A stretch of 64,000 bases of DNA from Pascua guehoae (Eukaryota > Basidiomycota > Tremellomycetes > Trichosporonales > Trichosporonaceae): NCBI GenBank assembly GCA_001600415.1, contig BCJX01000008.1:550035-614034 (forward strand), read 5' to 3'. The notes under the pieces were generated by a model. That model had not been told where the DNA came from. It was given only the letters and a program-made list of their open reading frames with translations, and did no database searches. Positions 1 to 11,605 of this stretch are shown here, piece by piece. A program made the position numbers and the translations under genes. Every line of letters begins with the position of its first letter. Positions within the stretch are counted from its first letter, which is position 1.

Positions 1-42
1 GTATGACAAGGCGCCAGCCCAAGGGGACAGACACAGTGACAG

Positions 43-1261
43 TAGGCGCGGTGCTGGTGCAACGGTGGGCGTATCTGCGAACGGCTTCTACCCGTTGCTC
101 TCCCTCGGTCTCGAGGATGTGATCCGCCAACACGGGTGCGAGGTGTTTACAGTATCAGCATGGCGCGCCGACTACACCGGTGGCCTCGAGCACCTCACAT
201 CACACAAGCAAGCCCTATCCAGCACACACCCGGATACCGGCGTGTTTTACTTTGAACGTGGCGCGCTCCAGGCCCTTCTTGTCGAGCGTGTGCGCGCCCT
301 AGGTGGTGAAGTGCATTGGTCGAAACAGGCGGCAGGTTACGAGGCTCTCGGTGGCGGGAGGACACGCGTTACGTTCAAGGACGGCACCCAGACTGAGGCC
401 GACGTGCTCGTCGGTGCGGATGGGGCATTCTCCCCCACACGCCGCTTTCTCCTCGAGCAGCGCAACCCCGCGACCGCCGAGGAGAGGTGGTTACCGGCGT
501 TCAAGGGACAGATTGGAATATTCGGCATGTCTCAAGCCCCAGCGGCGCCAGACACGCAGGTGCAGTTTACCGACGCGCACGCCATCTACTTTGACCGAGG
601 CTTCATGCACACCGGCCCCTGTGCTGAGGGCGTGACACGCTGGGACCTCTTGCTCCCGGCCTCCGAGCCCAGTGTGTCCCTGGCGCCACCAGTCGAGCCT
701 GATGCGTCGCAAGCACCATGGGAAGCAGTCATCGTTCCCGGCCGTTACCCACACGCACAGGTTGTCGACATTCTTCGGAAGCATGAAGCCGCCACCCATC
801 CGTACGCGGGCACCGTTGGCAACCTCTTGCGCTCCGCCGATCGTATCATCGCCACCCCCATGCGGCAGCGCGTGTGGGACGTCGACGAGATTCAGTGCAC
901 AAACACTGGCAATAACAACAAACCCAACGCAGTACTCCTCGGCGACGCCGCGCGCCTCCTCCTCCCCACTTCCGGACAGGGCACGGGCTTCGCAATCGAG
1001 GACGCCACCGTGCTGGCCCGCTCCCTCCTTCATCACACGGACAACCTCCCCGCAGCGTTGGAGGAGTATGCCCACGAGCGTGTACCCCGGGGCCGCAAAA
1101 TGGCCTCAATGGCCACCGCCATGGCAGCCATTACTGCTGGGAAAAACTGGTTCACGCGAGCGGTCCGCGACTATGGGTCCAAGTGGGCACGGGCCAAACC
1201 GGGCAAGAGCCTTGCGGATGGGTGGCCATTCAACGACCGTGTAAAGCTCCTGGATGAGTAG
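43..1261 (+). CDS. FAD-dependent monooxygenase, 3' part (5' end outside window)
   Basis: This is the C-terminal part of a class A flavoprotein monooxygenase (aromatic hydroxylase or epoxidase type), which would use FAD and NAD(P)H to insert oxygen into a small substrate. Visible are the mid-protein FAD motif VLVGADGAFSPTRR and the C-terminal motif VLLGDAARLLLPTSGQGTGF (GD contacting FAD phosphate), followed by IEDATVLARSLL. The N-terminal GxGxxG dinucleotide fold is missing and must lie in exons before base 1. Bases 1-42 look like an intron (gtatga donor, agtgacag acceptor), so the visible exon probably opens at 43; the acceptor is inferred. The stop is TAG at 1259-1261. Palindromic elements begin about 70 bp downstream. 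The substrate cannot be told from sequence. Confidence 0.8.
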
Positions 1262-1333
1262 AGGGTTGAGCCTGTTGTGGACGAGCTGCCCTCCCCTAGG
1301 AGGGCGGCCTTGTAACACCTTTGCTCGTGCTAC

Positions 1334-1376
1334 GCCTAGACCCCCCGCAGGCGGGTCAAACTTGGCCCAGTGTCCT
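1334..1376. repeat. Palindromic GC element, single unit
   Basis: The unit runs gcctaga, then a GACCCCCC...GGGTC palindrome with one arm mismatch, then the linker AAACTTGGCCCAGTGTCCTC. It lies 72 bp after the monooxygenase stop codon. Confidence 0.8.
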
Positions 1377-1403
1377 CACACCATGCAAACATCTGTGGCT
1401 CGC

Positions 1404-1487
1404 AGCCTAGACCCCGCAGGGGGTCGCACTTTGTGACTGCTCTTTCCGCCTAGGGCCTCGTAGGAGGGGCGGCACTCAGCTTTGTAC
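1404..1487. repeat. Palindromic GC element, pair with a degenerate second unit
   Basis: The first core (GACCCC GCAG GGGTC) is followed by the second linker type (GCACTTTGTGACTGCTCTTT) and a diverged core at about 1451-1473, ending in the outer motif CTTTGTAC. Confidence 0.7.
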
Positions 1488-2485
1488 GTGGTGACTCACT
1501 CCCTTGGAGCTTGCAGCTTGCAGCTTGTGCCGGCCGTATCACCCTCACTCCACTGTCGTTCTACTTGCACTTTGCCTTCATGCAGTGCTCATTCCCTCAT
1601 TTCTGCTTATTTTGGACCTTTACCACCTCGGCGTATGACATTACTGATTACGGTCATCCGGTCTCATGCTGTTTCCATTCAGTGCTCCATGAGAGGAGGT
1701 TCAGCCTGCCAGGCATAGGCCCGGTCATTGTTACCCTAGTGAAACTGGTTGCCAGTTGGTTTAGGGCGTGCCGCGGTGTTGAATGACCTTGCCGCAGCCT
1801 CCTTGTGGGGCCCTTATCCGACCTACCCCGGTTTGGTGCGCTCGATGCATGGCTCAGCGCCTTTTATTGCCTGTGAGAAGTTCTGGTCTTGTGCTGCCTA
1901 GACCCCCCGCAGGGGGTTCAAACTTGGCCCAGTGTCCTCGCCAGACCCCCGCAAGGGGGGTCACACTCACCTTGCTGTATCCTCGCCCAGGAGATGACGT
2001 CACATTCCGCACTGGCTTGGCGGACGCCACGGTGGCATGCTCGGTGCCGGTGTTCAGCCAGGCCGAAGGCCGAAGGGCATCGGCTCGGACACTGCCGGTC
2101 GTGTCAATGGCGCCCGTCACCGTGCCGGGCACGCTCGAAATTGCCCGTGCCACCATGCGGGTGTCAACAGACGGCTTCCCACGCCGCGTCCCACCCTCGA
2201 CGGTCGCGGCGTTCTTCGTGTGTGTCGTGGCAGCTTGGGAGGATGCCGCTTGCGTGTTGTGGTTCCATCAGGCGCCGAAAAAGTCGGTAGTGGTTGCGTC
2301 TGGCATCCATGGTTGGTCCATTGACAGATAACATCAAGCAGCCGAATAGAACGGAGTACCGGTAGTTGTTTAAGACCAGGACTGGGGCCACTGACGACAC
2401 ATGACCACCCCACAGACGCCTCAACTTCACACAAATCATTACGCTTCTCCAGGACATTGTCGACCCCAATTGGCGAACATTGGAG
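1488..2485. other. Intergenic, upstream of CYP505-like gene
   Basis: Apart from the element pair at 1896-1973 I see no supported gene. The open frames here lack family resemblance and splice structure. The stretch next to 2486 is the likely promoter of the P450 fusion gene. Confidence 0.5.
1896..1973. repeat. Palindromic GC element pair
   Basis: Two cores at about 1900-1919 and 1943-1962 are joined by the AAACTTGGCCCAGTGTCCTC linker. The right end carries the tcacactcacctt tail also seen after 6170 and 17380. Confidence 0.85.
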
Positions 2486-5400
2486 ATGGAGGCTACATCG
2501 AGCGTGTGTCCCGCATCGTCGTCGATGGGCGCGGTGAGTGACAACCGTATGCAAGGCTGATCACCAGTGCCCAGTCCCTCACGACGGATCTGATTCTAAC
2601 AGCACGGAAAACGGTACCACTGCGCACAACGACAGTGCACACAACGAGAGTGCACACAATCACACCAATGGCACCACAACAGCCCACAATGGCACTACAA
2701 CAACGCACAACGGGAACGGTCACACTGAAGCAGCCGACGAGGACGAGACAGAGCCTCTCCAACCCATTCCCCAACCGCGCCCCCGCCTGATCATCGGTAA
2801 CCTCGGCGAGCTTGACCCCTCGCAGGGGATCGCATCTCTTATGCGCTTGCGGTCACTCTACGGCCCGATTTACCAGCTCAAGCTCATTGACACGCTCGTT
2901 GTCGTCTCGTCCGAGAAGCTCGTCAACCACATATCCGACGAGTCAATTTTCCAGAAATATATCAGCAACCCGCTCAAGCAAGTGCGACACTTTGCAGGGG
3001 ACGGCCTGTTCACGGCCTATGGCGAAGAACACAACTGGCATCTTGCCCACCGCATTCTTGTGCCCGCGTTTGGCCCACTAGCGATCAAGAAGATGCAGCC
3101 CATGATGCTTGACATCATTTCGCAAATGGTAATGACGTGGGAGAACCACGCCGGGGAGGCGTTTGAAGCGGCGGACCAGTTTACGAGCCTCGCCTTTGTA
3201 AGCGTTCCCAGGGCTTAGGATATGAAGGGCTTAGGATATGAAAGGAGTGTGCTGACAGCCCAGGATACGATCGGATGGTGCGCGTTCCGCTACAAGTTTG
3301 GCTGTGTCTTGCAATTCAACTCGTCGGAAGCGCACCCGTTCATCGAGACCATGGTCAAGCTTCTCTCGGAGTCGGGGACGCGTGCACGCCGCCCCAAAGT
3401 CCTGAACTCGGCCCTGTTCTTGAGCGATCGAGAGTTCCACGCGAATATTGAGCGGCTGCACAAGGAGTGCGACGAAATTGTGGCCGAGCGTCGGAAAAAT
3501 CCGGATCCGGACGCCAACGACCTCCTCAACCGGATGATTCTCGACAAGGACCCCCGCACCGGCGAGCACCTCTCCGACGACAACATTCGCTTCCAAATGG
3601 TCACGTTCCTCATCGCCGGACACGAGACGACTAGTGGTGCATTAAGTTTCCTGTTTTATTACGTTCTCAAGAACCCGCGGACGTTTGTGAAGGCGCGAGA
3701 GGAAGCGGACCGGGCGATCGCCGAAGTTGGCGGAAACCTCCTCCTCCTCCAACCCCACAAGCTCACGTACATTGACGCGCTGTTGAAGGAGACGCTCCGT
3801 CTGCAGCCCACGGCTCCTGCCTGGGCCGTGTCGCCGAAAGCGCCAGAAGGTGCCGTCCTCCCCGGTGGCTACCACGTCAAACACGGACAGCCTATTGTGG
3901 CCCTCCTAGGCGGGCTTCACCGAGACGTGGAGGTGTGGGGCAAGGATGCCGAAGAGTTCCGCCCCGAGCGGTGGCTCGACGGCACTCCTATCCCCCCGAA
4001 TGCGTGGAAACCGTTTGGAAACGGCGACCGCGCATGCATCGGCCGTGGCTTCGCGATGCAAGAGGCACAGCTTGCTGTGGCAATCATTGCGAACAGGTTC
4101 GACCTCACGATGGCCGACCCGAGTTACAACCTCACAATCAAGGAGACCCTAACTGTCAAGCCCGACCAGTTTAAGATTATCGCCCGGAAGAGGAACCCAC
4201 ACCAGAGCTTGCTCACCGAGTTGATTGCCGGCGGCAGTGCTCAGCCCCAAGCAGTTGCCACAAACCGCAATTCGTCAGCGGGTGGCGGCGGCGCAGGGAA
4301 TGCCTCCAAGCTCTACATCTTCTACGGCTCCAACTCTGGCTCGTGCTCTGGTCTCGCAGCAGATATTGCCTCGCTTGCACCCACAAAGGGCTACGAGGCG
4401 ACAGTCGGCGAGCTGGACAGCGTTGCCGGCGGCGGCAAGCTCCCCACGGATGGCCCGGTGGTGATCATTACCGCGTCGTATGAGGGTAAACCAACCGACA
4501 ACGCGCGCATGTTTGTCGAGTCGCTGGGGGCGATGCAGGGCACAGATGCGCTCAAGGGTGTCAAGTATATTGTCATGGGCGCTGGCCACCGGGACTGGGC
4601 ACAGACGTTCCACCGAATTCCAAAGTTTATCGATGAACGACTCGCCGACCTCGGAGCCGAGCGGCTGCTCCCCATCAGCCTGGCCGACGCAGGTGGCGAC
4701 CTCTTGGGCGACTTTGAGGCGTTCCAGGATCGCCTGTGGGGTTATCTCAAAGAGGGCAATAACGAAACGACGGGCACTGCTGCCCCCAGCGTCGAGGTTA
4801 CCAAGGAGGCGACGGGGAAGGCAAGGGTACTTCCGTCGAGTGCCAACCCTGCATGGCTGCGGATCTCGTGTGGCATCGACGGCGTGGGCAAAATTCTTTC
4901 GCAGGATACCCTTATCGAGGCCACCGAGACACGCCCGCAAGTCAATTATGTTACAGTCGACCTCCCCGAGGGCCAGACGTACCGCGCCGGCGACTACCTC
5001 GCCGTCCTGCCCAAGAACCCACCACCAGCTGTGGATCGCGTCCTCACGCTCTTCAAATTGAACGCCGACGACAGCGTCATTGTCAACATTCCCGGGTCTT
5101 TCCTCCCGGCCGACACGCCTATGCGCGCCGATGACTTATTCGCGTCGTATGTCGAGCTTGGACAGCCCGCCAGCAAGCGTATCCTCCCCGCCCTCATCGA
5201 GTACTGCAAACACCCAGCGGGCAAGGACAAACTCCGCATGTTCGAGGACCAGTACGCCGAGGAGGTCTTGGACAAGCGTCGCAGTCTGCTCGACCTGATC
5301 GAAATGACTGCCACCGACGTTCCGCTCGAGTTTTTCCTCTCCAATCTGCCCAAGATGAAGATCAGGCAGTACTCGTGAGTCCTCACGAAAGCCTTGTATC

Positions 5401-6098
5401 CCCACTAATCGTATAGCATCTCGTCCACGCCGCTTGACGACCCTACGAGGGTAACCCTGACGTACACGGTCCACGGCGCCCCCGCGTCCTCGGGCCACAA
5501 GTACCTCGGCGTGGCATCCAACTACCTCGCATTCCTGAACGCCGGCGACAGTCTGCTGTGTGCAGTCAAAGCGAGTGCCGAGTTCCACCTTCCCGCGGAT
5601 CCAAAGACGCCCGTGGTCATGTTTGCCGCTGGATCGGGCGTCGCGCCGTTCCGCGGATTCATCAGCGAACGAGCACTGCAACGCGCGGCAGGACGCACTG
5701 TCGGATCCACTGTACTCTACTTTGGCACCCGCACGGCCGAGGACGTCCTGCACTCTGAAGAAATGTTGGGGTGGATCAAGGACGGCACCCTCGACTTCCG
5801 TCCCGTCCTCTCTCGCACCGACGACACGATACTTCCCGACTTCCCCGACTCGGTCAAGCTTGTCCCCGCCACGAATTACGTCCAGGACCGTGTGTGGGAG
5901 GAGCGAGATGACATCCAACGGCTCTTCTTCGAGGGCGCGCAGTTCTATACCTGCGGGAGTGGGGCGCGTCTCGGCATCGGCCTCAAGGCCACGCTTGTCG
6001 ACATTATCGCCGAGGTGAAGGGGTGCGACAAGGAAGAGGCGGCCGAGATTATGGACAAGCTGTCCCGGGAACGGTACAAGACGGACGTGTTCCTTTAG
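2486..6098 (+). CDS. CYP505-type cytochrome P450 / NADPH-P450 reductase fusion
   Basis: This is a self-sufficient fatty-acid (omega-n) hydroxylase of the P450foxy/BM3 type. Proposed exons are 2486-2533, 2568-3197, 3264-5374 and 5417-6098, giving about 1156 aa, normal for the family. Exon 1 and its 34-nt intron are the weak part: without them the frame has no ATG. Visible in order are an Asn/Thr/His-rich N-terminal linker; the I-helix GHETTSG (about residue 343); ExxR in KETLRL; the heme loop FGNGDRACIG (about 476, Cys ligand); the flavodoxin FMN motif LYIFYGSNSG (about 575); the FAD-domain RAGDYLAVLPK (about 799); RQYSISS across the last intron; and the NADPH-site GSGVAPFRGF (about 1000). No N-terminal membrane anchor is seen, as expected for a soluble fusion. 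A palindromic element pair begins 9 bp after the stop. Confidence 0.92.
3210..3241 (+). repeat. 16-bp tandem duplication inside P450 intron
   Basis: The unit agggcttaggatatga occurs twice back to back within the 66-nt intron 3198-3263. It brings an in-frame stop, so splicing is required for the P450 frame. Confidence 0.9.
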
Positions 6099-6106
6099 AG
6101 AGCCAC

Positions 6107-6194
6107 GCCTAGACCCCCCGCAGGGGGGTCAAACTTGGCCCAGTGTCCTTGCCTAGACCCCCCGCAGGGGGGTCACACTCACCTTTCACAATTT
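6107..6194. repeat. Palindromic GC element pair, best-preserved copy
   Basis: Two perfect cores GACCCCCCGCAGGGGGGTC start 44 bp apart (gcctag at 6107 and 6151). They are joined by AAACTTGGCCCAGTGTCCTT and end in the tail cacactcacctttcacaatt. The pair starts 9 bp after the P450 stop codon and so would sit in its 3' UTR. Confidence 0.9.
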
Positions 6195-8834
6195 GTGCGT
6201 AATGCTCCACACCGTTGTCATTGTAAACACCAGCCAGCGCTGCCCAGTTGGCCGGTGAGTCTTCTCGCCCTGTTGTAGTTTCAGGAACCACCGTAACCTA
6301 GCAACTATTGTGATGTATAAATTTCTCAACTCGCGGCATCTCAACGTGGGAATACCTCACTTGAAGAGCACGTGTTCCAGGTCAGGACAACAACAGCCCT
6401 TGCGAGGGCGAGACTCGGAGCTTTTGTGGGCTCCACCCACAGGGGACGTGTCTTGGCGGGGCATCGCGTGCTGCCATTCTTGCACACTGTGTGAGCGGTG
6501 TCACAACACACGAGTCCCGTGGCGGACTAAACTGTGCCAATCAGTAAGACCGTGGGGCGTTTCCGCAGGACAAAGAGTGAGCCAGATGCTGATGGCAGGC
6601 AAACCCGAGGTCAGCAATTCAGACGCGCTGAAGATTGCAGGCTCGTCAGCCTTGCACAGGACCGCTGCATGGAATTGTGTTCTGGAATAGCTTCCAAGGT
6701 GGAAGTGTGAGACATTTGGCAGCCAGGCCAGGTTGCATGCCCAAGAGTACCCTCAATGGTGTGTGTGACCCCCCTGCGCGGGGTCCAGGCGGAAAGAGCA
6801 GGCCAAGGTGCGACCCCCCTGCGGGGGGTCTACGGGTGGTGAAGAACCTGTCCACATGTCCACAAAGCGTCGCAAGCTTCGAAGTTTCCTTGTGGAGCGC
6901 ATACTCGGCTGCACGTCAGTTGGTCGCGTCATTGACAACAAGCAGTCAAGACGACCACGAGTTGGACCTCCCAAAAGCACTGACATGCTTACCCAATTAC
7001 TCTGAAACCCACACCGTTGTCTGAAACCCTAAACTGGGTCAGTTGTCAGCCTGGCCGCTGAGTGACTTTTACCTCCGCATGCCACGGAGGCAGGTGGGCA
7101 CACTGCGTAGTACGCCGCTCGGGTTCCTGCCCAATGGCGACGAGAGGCACACGTCTGTCTGATCGGTCCCCAATCCTAAATGGGCAGAGTGTGCCATTAC
7201 GGGAGTGACGTTGATGTGATCCTGAGGAACCCCAAGAAAGGCATTCTAGTCTCGTTCCAGGGCAAACTGCGAGCTGTGCCTTTGTGCGTCTCGAGCCAAC
7301 CTTGGCCGTGCCAAACACAAAAACTGGGGACGTCGGCGGTTGCCGACGACAGGAGACCGTACGTCTTGCCTCGGTTCCTGCCTCGATCAGCTGTCAAACA
7401 GAGGCACAGCTGATGGATACTCGCAATGACCCGTTTTGACGCGGGAAGCTAGTCTCTCAGCGGCTCGGACGTCTGATATCGTCGGGCTTGCTATCTCTAT
7501 CGGGTGGCGGCCGTGGGGGGGATGGGTGGCGCGGACGGATTGAGCCGACGAGGGGGTGCACGGGCTTGGAGGTGCGGGACGGGAACGAGCGCCGCCGAGC
7601 TGCGGTGGTGAGCACGCTCTGCACTGGAGGAATGCGCAGTTTTATTATCTGTAATGAGCGTGACGGCCCAGAATGAGGCAGAGTAGTGATCCCCAAAAGG
7701 GTCTCAGGAGAGAAAAAAAACCAAACGAGGTACATTACGCAATTATCAGCCACTGTTCAGGAATCACTCCCTGTCACCAAGCCAAGCATGCCGGCGACGA
7801 TCAGACTAGAGCGCCCCTAACTGGCAGGCCATGGCAGGAACAGTGCTTTCAACAATGCCCTTGTGCCCATTCTGGACGTCTTCGGAGAAATCGGTCGCCG
7901 CCACCGCATGGCTTGTTCACGTTGTCTGACCAAACGCCAGTACCAATCCAGTTAGGCGACGACCAAACCACAAAGACTAGCAGACTAGGTTGGCGATGAC
8001 ACACGCAACGCATGGCCCGCTGTTGGTGGGGCACGCTGACCGAGGTCTTTTGTCAGGATCCACCATAGCGACAGCCAAACTTTGGGCCTTTGGGCGGCCA
8101 TACGGTCCATTCGAGTATTGGGCTCGTGTCCCAGCCTCAACTTAAGCTCTTGCAGTAAAGCTTGGCTCGAGGCTTATGCCGTTGAATCTGTCCTGGTGTG
8201 AAACGGGCACGATGCGTAATTTCTGGCCACGCCTCGATCGCTCAACAGCACTTTCAGTCAAGTTTTATTGGTACCAAATACAAATCTTGTCCGTCTTTTA
8301 TCCACCGGCCTTGACACACCACCTTCTGGGCCGAACAGCCTGACCAATACTCTCCCCACTTGCTAGGTGTTGTTGTCTCAAACCACCCACTGCCTCCCGC
8401 GTCACACGCCACCTGCCCGCCTGGCGTCTACCGTTGTGTCGGTGCATTTCGAGCCTTGTCCCTGTCCTGCCGTGTAGTCACTTGCTTGACGGCAGCCCCG
8501 CGGCATCGCTCCCTGTGGCGTTAGCTAATTCTGAAGCCCATACGCCGCCGTTTCCGCCGTTGTGTTGCTTCCTCGGCGCCCCACAGGACCAGTTTGGGAC
8601 ACTGTTCTAGGGCAGCAATCCGACAACAAACGTTACAGCTGGCTGCATATTACCAACCGCGACCAGCGTACGACTACCACCAACCCTCACATTTCTTGCT
8701 TGCCGCCAACGAGCGACGCGACCATTTGTAACCTGAGGAATACCTCGCCACTTGCTCTCAGTTGTCATCACCATCAACACCATCATCACCAGCACCCACT
8801 CGCAACTCCTCCTCCTCCATCAGCACCACTCACC
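6195..8834. other. Intergenic, 2.6 kb
   Basis: I see no supported gene apart from one element pair at 6759-6836. The last few hundred bases before 8835 are pyrimidine- and CAC/ACC-rich, consistent with the promoter and 5' UTR of the acyl-CoA synthetase. Confidence 0.5.
6759..6836. repeat. Palindromic GC element pair, inverted orientation
   Basis: This is the reverse-oriented form: GTGTGTGACCCCCCTGCG, then a ggaaagagcaggccaaggtg linker, then a second core ending GGGGGGTCTA. The linker is the complement of the second linker type (GGCCTGCTCTTTCC). Confidence 0.85.
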
Positions 8835-11439
8835 ATGGCGCCACGGAAGAACAATGAGCCCGCGAGCTGGGAGCTTGACTGTGACAAGCCAAAGCCCAAG
8901 GGTGAAACTCGCATCCGCCGCAGCTACTGTGCCAAGGACCTGACGCTGAGTGAGTGGGCCAAGCTAGCGTCGACGCACGGGACGCCAACTAGCACTGTGC
9001 CTTGCCCAGCATTGCAAGGCGCTAGTGTATGCATCAGATGCTGACAGCTGCTAGGACCCGTCGCTGGCGTCGATACCGTCCATGATATCATGCTCTACGC
9101 AGGCCGTACCCACGGCGACAAGCAGGGTTTTGGCTGGCGCGACGTCCTTGAGGTGTATACCGACTTGTCACCCGCATCGAGCATAGCGAGCAGCCACACA
9201 GGAGGCAGTAGGAGCACAGGTACGACCGCAAGCAAAACCCCATCGATCAAGGAAAAGTACCGCCTGGGGCCGCTTCGGTGGATGACCTACTTGGAGGCGT
9301 TACAAGAGGTCCGCGATCTTGGCAGTGGCCTCCGTGAATTGGGGGCGGGAACGTCCAGTCACAAGGGCTTCTTTGGCATCTACGCTGCCACATCGTGAGT
9401 GCCAAGTGTGGCAGGGTGCCTTGAATGGCAACACAGCAGTCGGCGGGAGATTTACGGTCATGACTAACGCAGCAGATGCAACTGGATGATGATGGCTCAG
9501 GCGTGTGCATTCAATGCAGTCCCAATCTGCACCCTGTACGACACGCTGGCAGTCGATGCCATCGCGAATGCACTGAGCGAGACCCAAGTACACGGAATGT
9601 TTACCAATGCCGAACTCCTCCCAAACGTCGAGCGCATCATTGCCAAGGCGCCCTCGGTCAAGCTCATTGTTTACGATGGCGTGGCAGACGGTGCTGTCCT
9701 CGAAGCGTTCAAGTGGTGCCAGGACCTCGAGGTGGTCCACATTGACGAGGTCCGCCGCATTGGTCTCGAAAACCAGTACCAGGCAGTACGTGCGCGTCGA
9801 GAAGACGTCTACTGCTGCATGTACACAAGTGGAGGTGGTGAGTGCCTGTGGTCTGTGCAGGTGAAACAAAGACGGGGGCACTGACACAACCAGGAGGTAA
9901 ACCCAAAGGCGCGCTCTTGACACACGGCAATGTCTGCTCAGCAGGTAAGCAACAACAGGAGTTACTACCCCAGTTTGTGCTAACGCGGCCCAGCCGGCTC
10001 GGCATGGCGGATCATGAACGACGTGTTGGAAAAAGAAGAGGTGTATCTCGCGTTCCTCCCGCAAGCACACATTATGGAGTTTGCTGTCGAAATGACGTTT
10101 ATCGCGTTTGGACTACCGATCGCGTACGGCCGTATCAAGACGCTCACGGATGCGGGCGTGCGTGGATGTAAGAGTGATATTATGGAAGTGCGGCCAGTGA
10201 GTGTTTCAGCAGGGTCGCCTCTTGCTCCCCGACGCAGACGAGCTGACATGGCACAGTCGATGATGGTCGCTGTCCCTCAAGTATGGGAGATTATCCGCAA
10301 GGGCATCGTGGCCAAGGTGGACCAGTCTGGCAAGGTGAAAAAGGGCATGTTCAACCTCGCCGTCAAGGCCAAGAGCAAAGCGTTGGAGAATTCCATCCCA
10401 GGCGTCGCAGGCGTGGCCAACACGCTCGTGTTCAACCGCGTACGAGCGTCGACAGGGGGGCGGCTGCGCACCCTGCTCAACGGCGGCGGACCCGTAGCAC
10501 GGACAACACAGCAGTTCCTGAGCGCCGCGCTCGTACAGATGATCCAGGGCTACGGCCTGACAGAGGGGACCGCAATGGCATGTCTCATGCACCCCCACTG
10601 GCGCTCGTACGGTGCTGTTGGCGGGCCTGTGCCCGGTGCCGAGATCAAGCTCGTAGACCGCCTCGAGGACGGTCTAGGGTACTCTACCGACAATGACCCA
10701 CCCCAAGGCGAAATCTACCTCCGTGGACCCGCTGTATTCAAGGGCTACTACAACCGCCCCCACCTCGACGCAGCGGCGTTTACGGCCGACAAGTGGTTCA
10801 AGACGGGCGACATTGGGCAAATCAACAAGGACGGGACGTTTACCATTATCGACCGGATCAAGAACCACGTCCGTCTAGCGGGCGGAACGTACGTGGCGCT
10901 CGAGCGCCTCGAGGCAGTGTACAAGAGCTGCTCGTTCATCTTCAACGCCATGGTCATGGCCAACGCCCACCACCGCCACCCAGCTCTCATCGCCGTGGTC
11001 CATCCAGCGGGACTGCCAAACTTTGCGCGCAAAAATGGCATCACCGACTGGGAAAACGTCGAAGCCTTGTGTTGCAATACACGATTTGTCGACCTTTGCC
11101 TCCAAGAGCTCAACTCTCATGCCAAAAAGGAAGGGCTCAAGGGCCAGGAACTCCTCGAGGCGCTCATCCTCACCACTGACGAGTGGACGCCAGAGTCGGG
11201 CCTCCTCACGGCTGCACAGAGTAGGTCTCGGGTGAAATGGCTCCGGACAGTTTCTGACTGGTGCAGAATTGAAGCGAACAATCATTGAGCAACACTACGC
11301 CGACTCTATCCGCAAGGTCTACCGCACAAACGTCGAAATCGAGGCCAAGGTGTACCGCACAAACGTCGACGTCGAGGCCAAGGTCAGCATCGAGCAGTTT
11401 CCCTTGCCACCAACGGGTTTGAGGTCCGCGGAGTGGTGA
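8835..11439 (+). CDS. Long-chain-fatty-acid-CoA ligase (FAA1/FAA4-like)
   Basis: The enzyme activates fatty acids to acyl-CoA via an acyl-adenylate. Exons 8835-8949, 9055-9394, 9476-9837, 9894-9944, 9994-10196, 10257-11220 and 11267-11439 all join in phase and give 735 aa, close to the yeast Faa proteins. Evidence: PVAGVDTVHDIMLYAGRTHG near the N-terminus; CMYTSGG...GKPKGALLTH (ATP/AMP P-loop, split by an intron, about residue 266); GYGLTEGTA; and the fatty-acyl-CoA synthetase signature FKTGDIGQI...IDRIKNHVRLAGG (about 535). The C-terminal end is odd: a 33-bp tandem duplication (11314-11379) repeats VYRTNVEIEAK/VYRTNVDVEAK, and the last residues come from sequence duplicated further downstream around a palindromic element. 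The stop is TGA at 11437-11439. Confidence 0.93.
11314..11379 (+). repeat. 33-bp tandem duplication in acyl-CoA synthetase C-terminus
   Basis: Two in-frame 33-bp units differ by a few bases and repeat an 11-residue segment of the last exon. Confidence 0.9.
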
Positions 11440-11605
11440 ACTGGAGGCCGTCTAGGCCCCCCGGCAGGGGGGTCACACCTTGGCCTGCTCTTCCCGCCTG
11501 GGCCCCCGCAGGGGGGCAGCGGGGGGGTCGCACGCACAACGGGTTTGAGGTCCACGCCTTGACCCCCCGCAGGGGAGGTCGCATCTTGGAGTGATGAACT
11601 GGAGG
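11412..11605 (+). repeat. Duplicated 3'-end segment, with and without an inserted palindromic element
   Basis: Copy A (11412-11447) spans the acyl-CoA synthetase stop codon. Copy B (11538-11605) has the same two flanks, aacgggtttgaggtcc and ggagtgatgaactggagg. Between them copy A has 2 bases and copy B has 34 bases (11554-11587) holding one palindromic core. Confidence 0.85.
11449..11537. repeat. Palindromic GC elements after acyl-CoA synthetase
   Basis: Cores at about 11452-11475 and 11497-11530 (the second with an extra G-rich run) are joined by the tggcctgctcttcccgcc linker. The first core starts 13 bp after the stop codon. Confidence 0.8.

Noticed and set aside
2534..2574. Alternative acceptor at 2574 for the first P450 intron
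   Set aside because: It gives the wrong phase; the acceptor at 2567 fits, although it makes a 34-nt intron.
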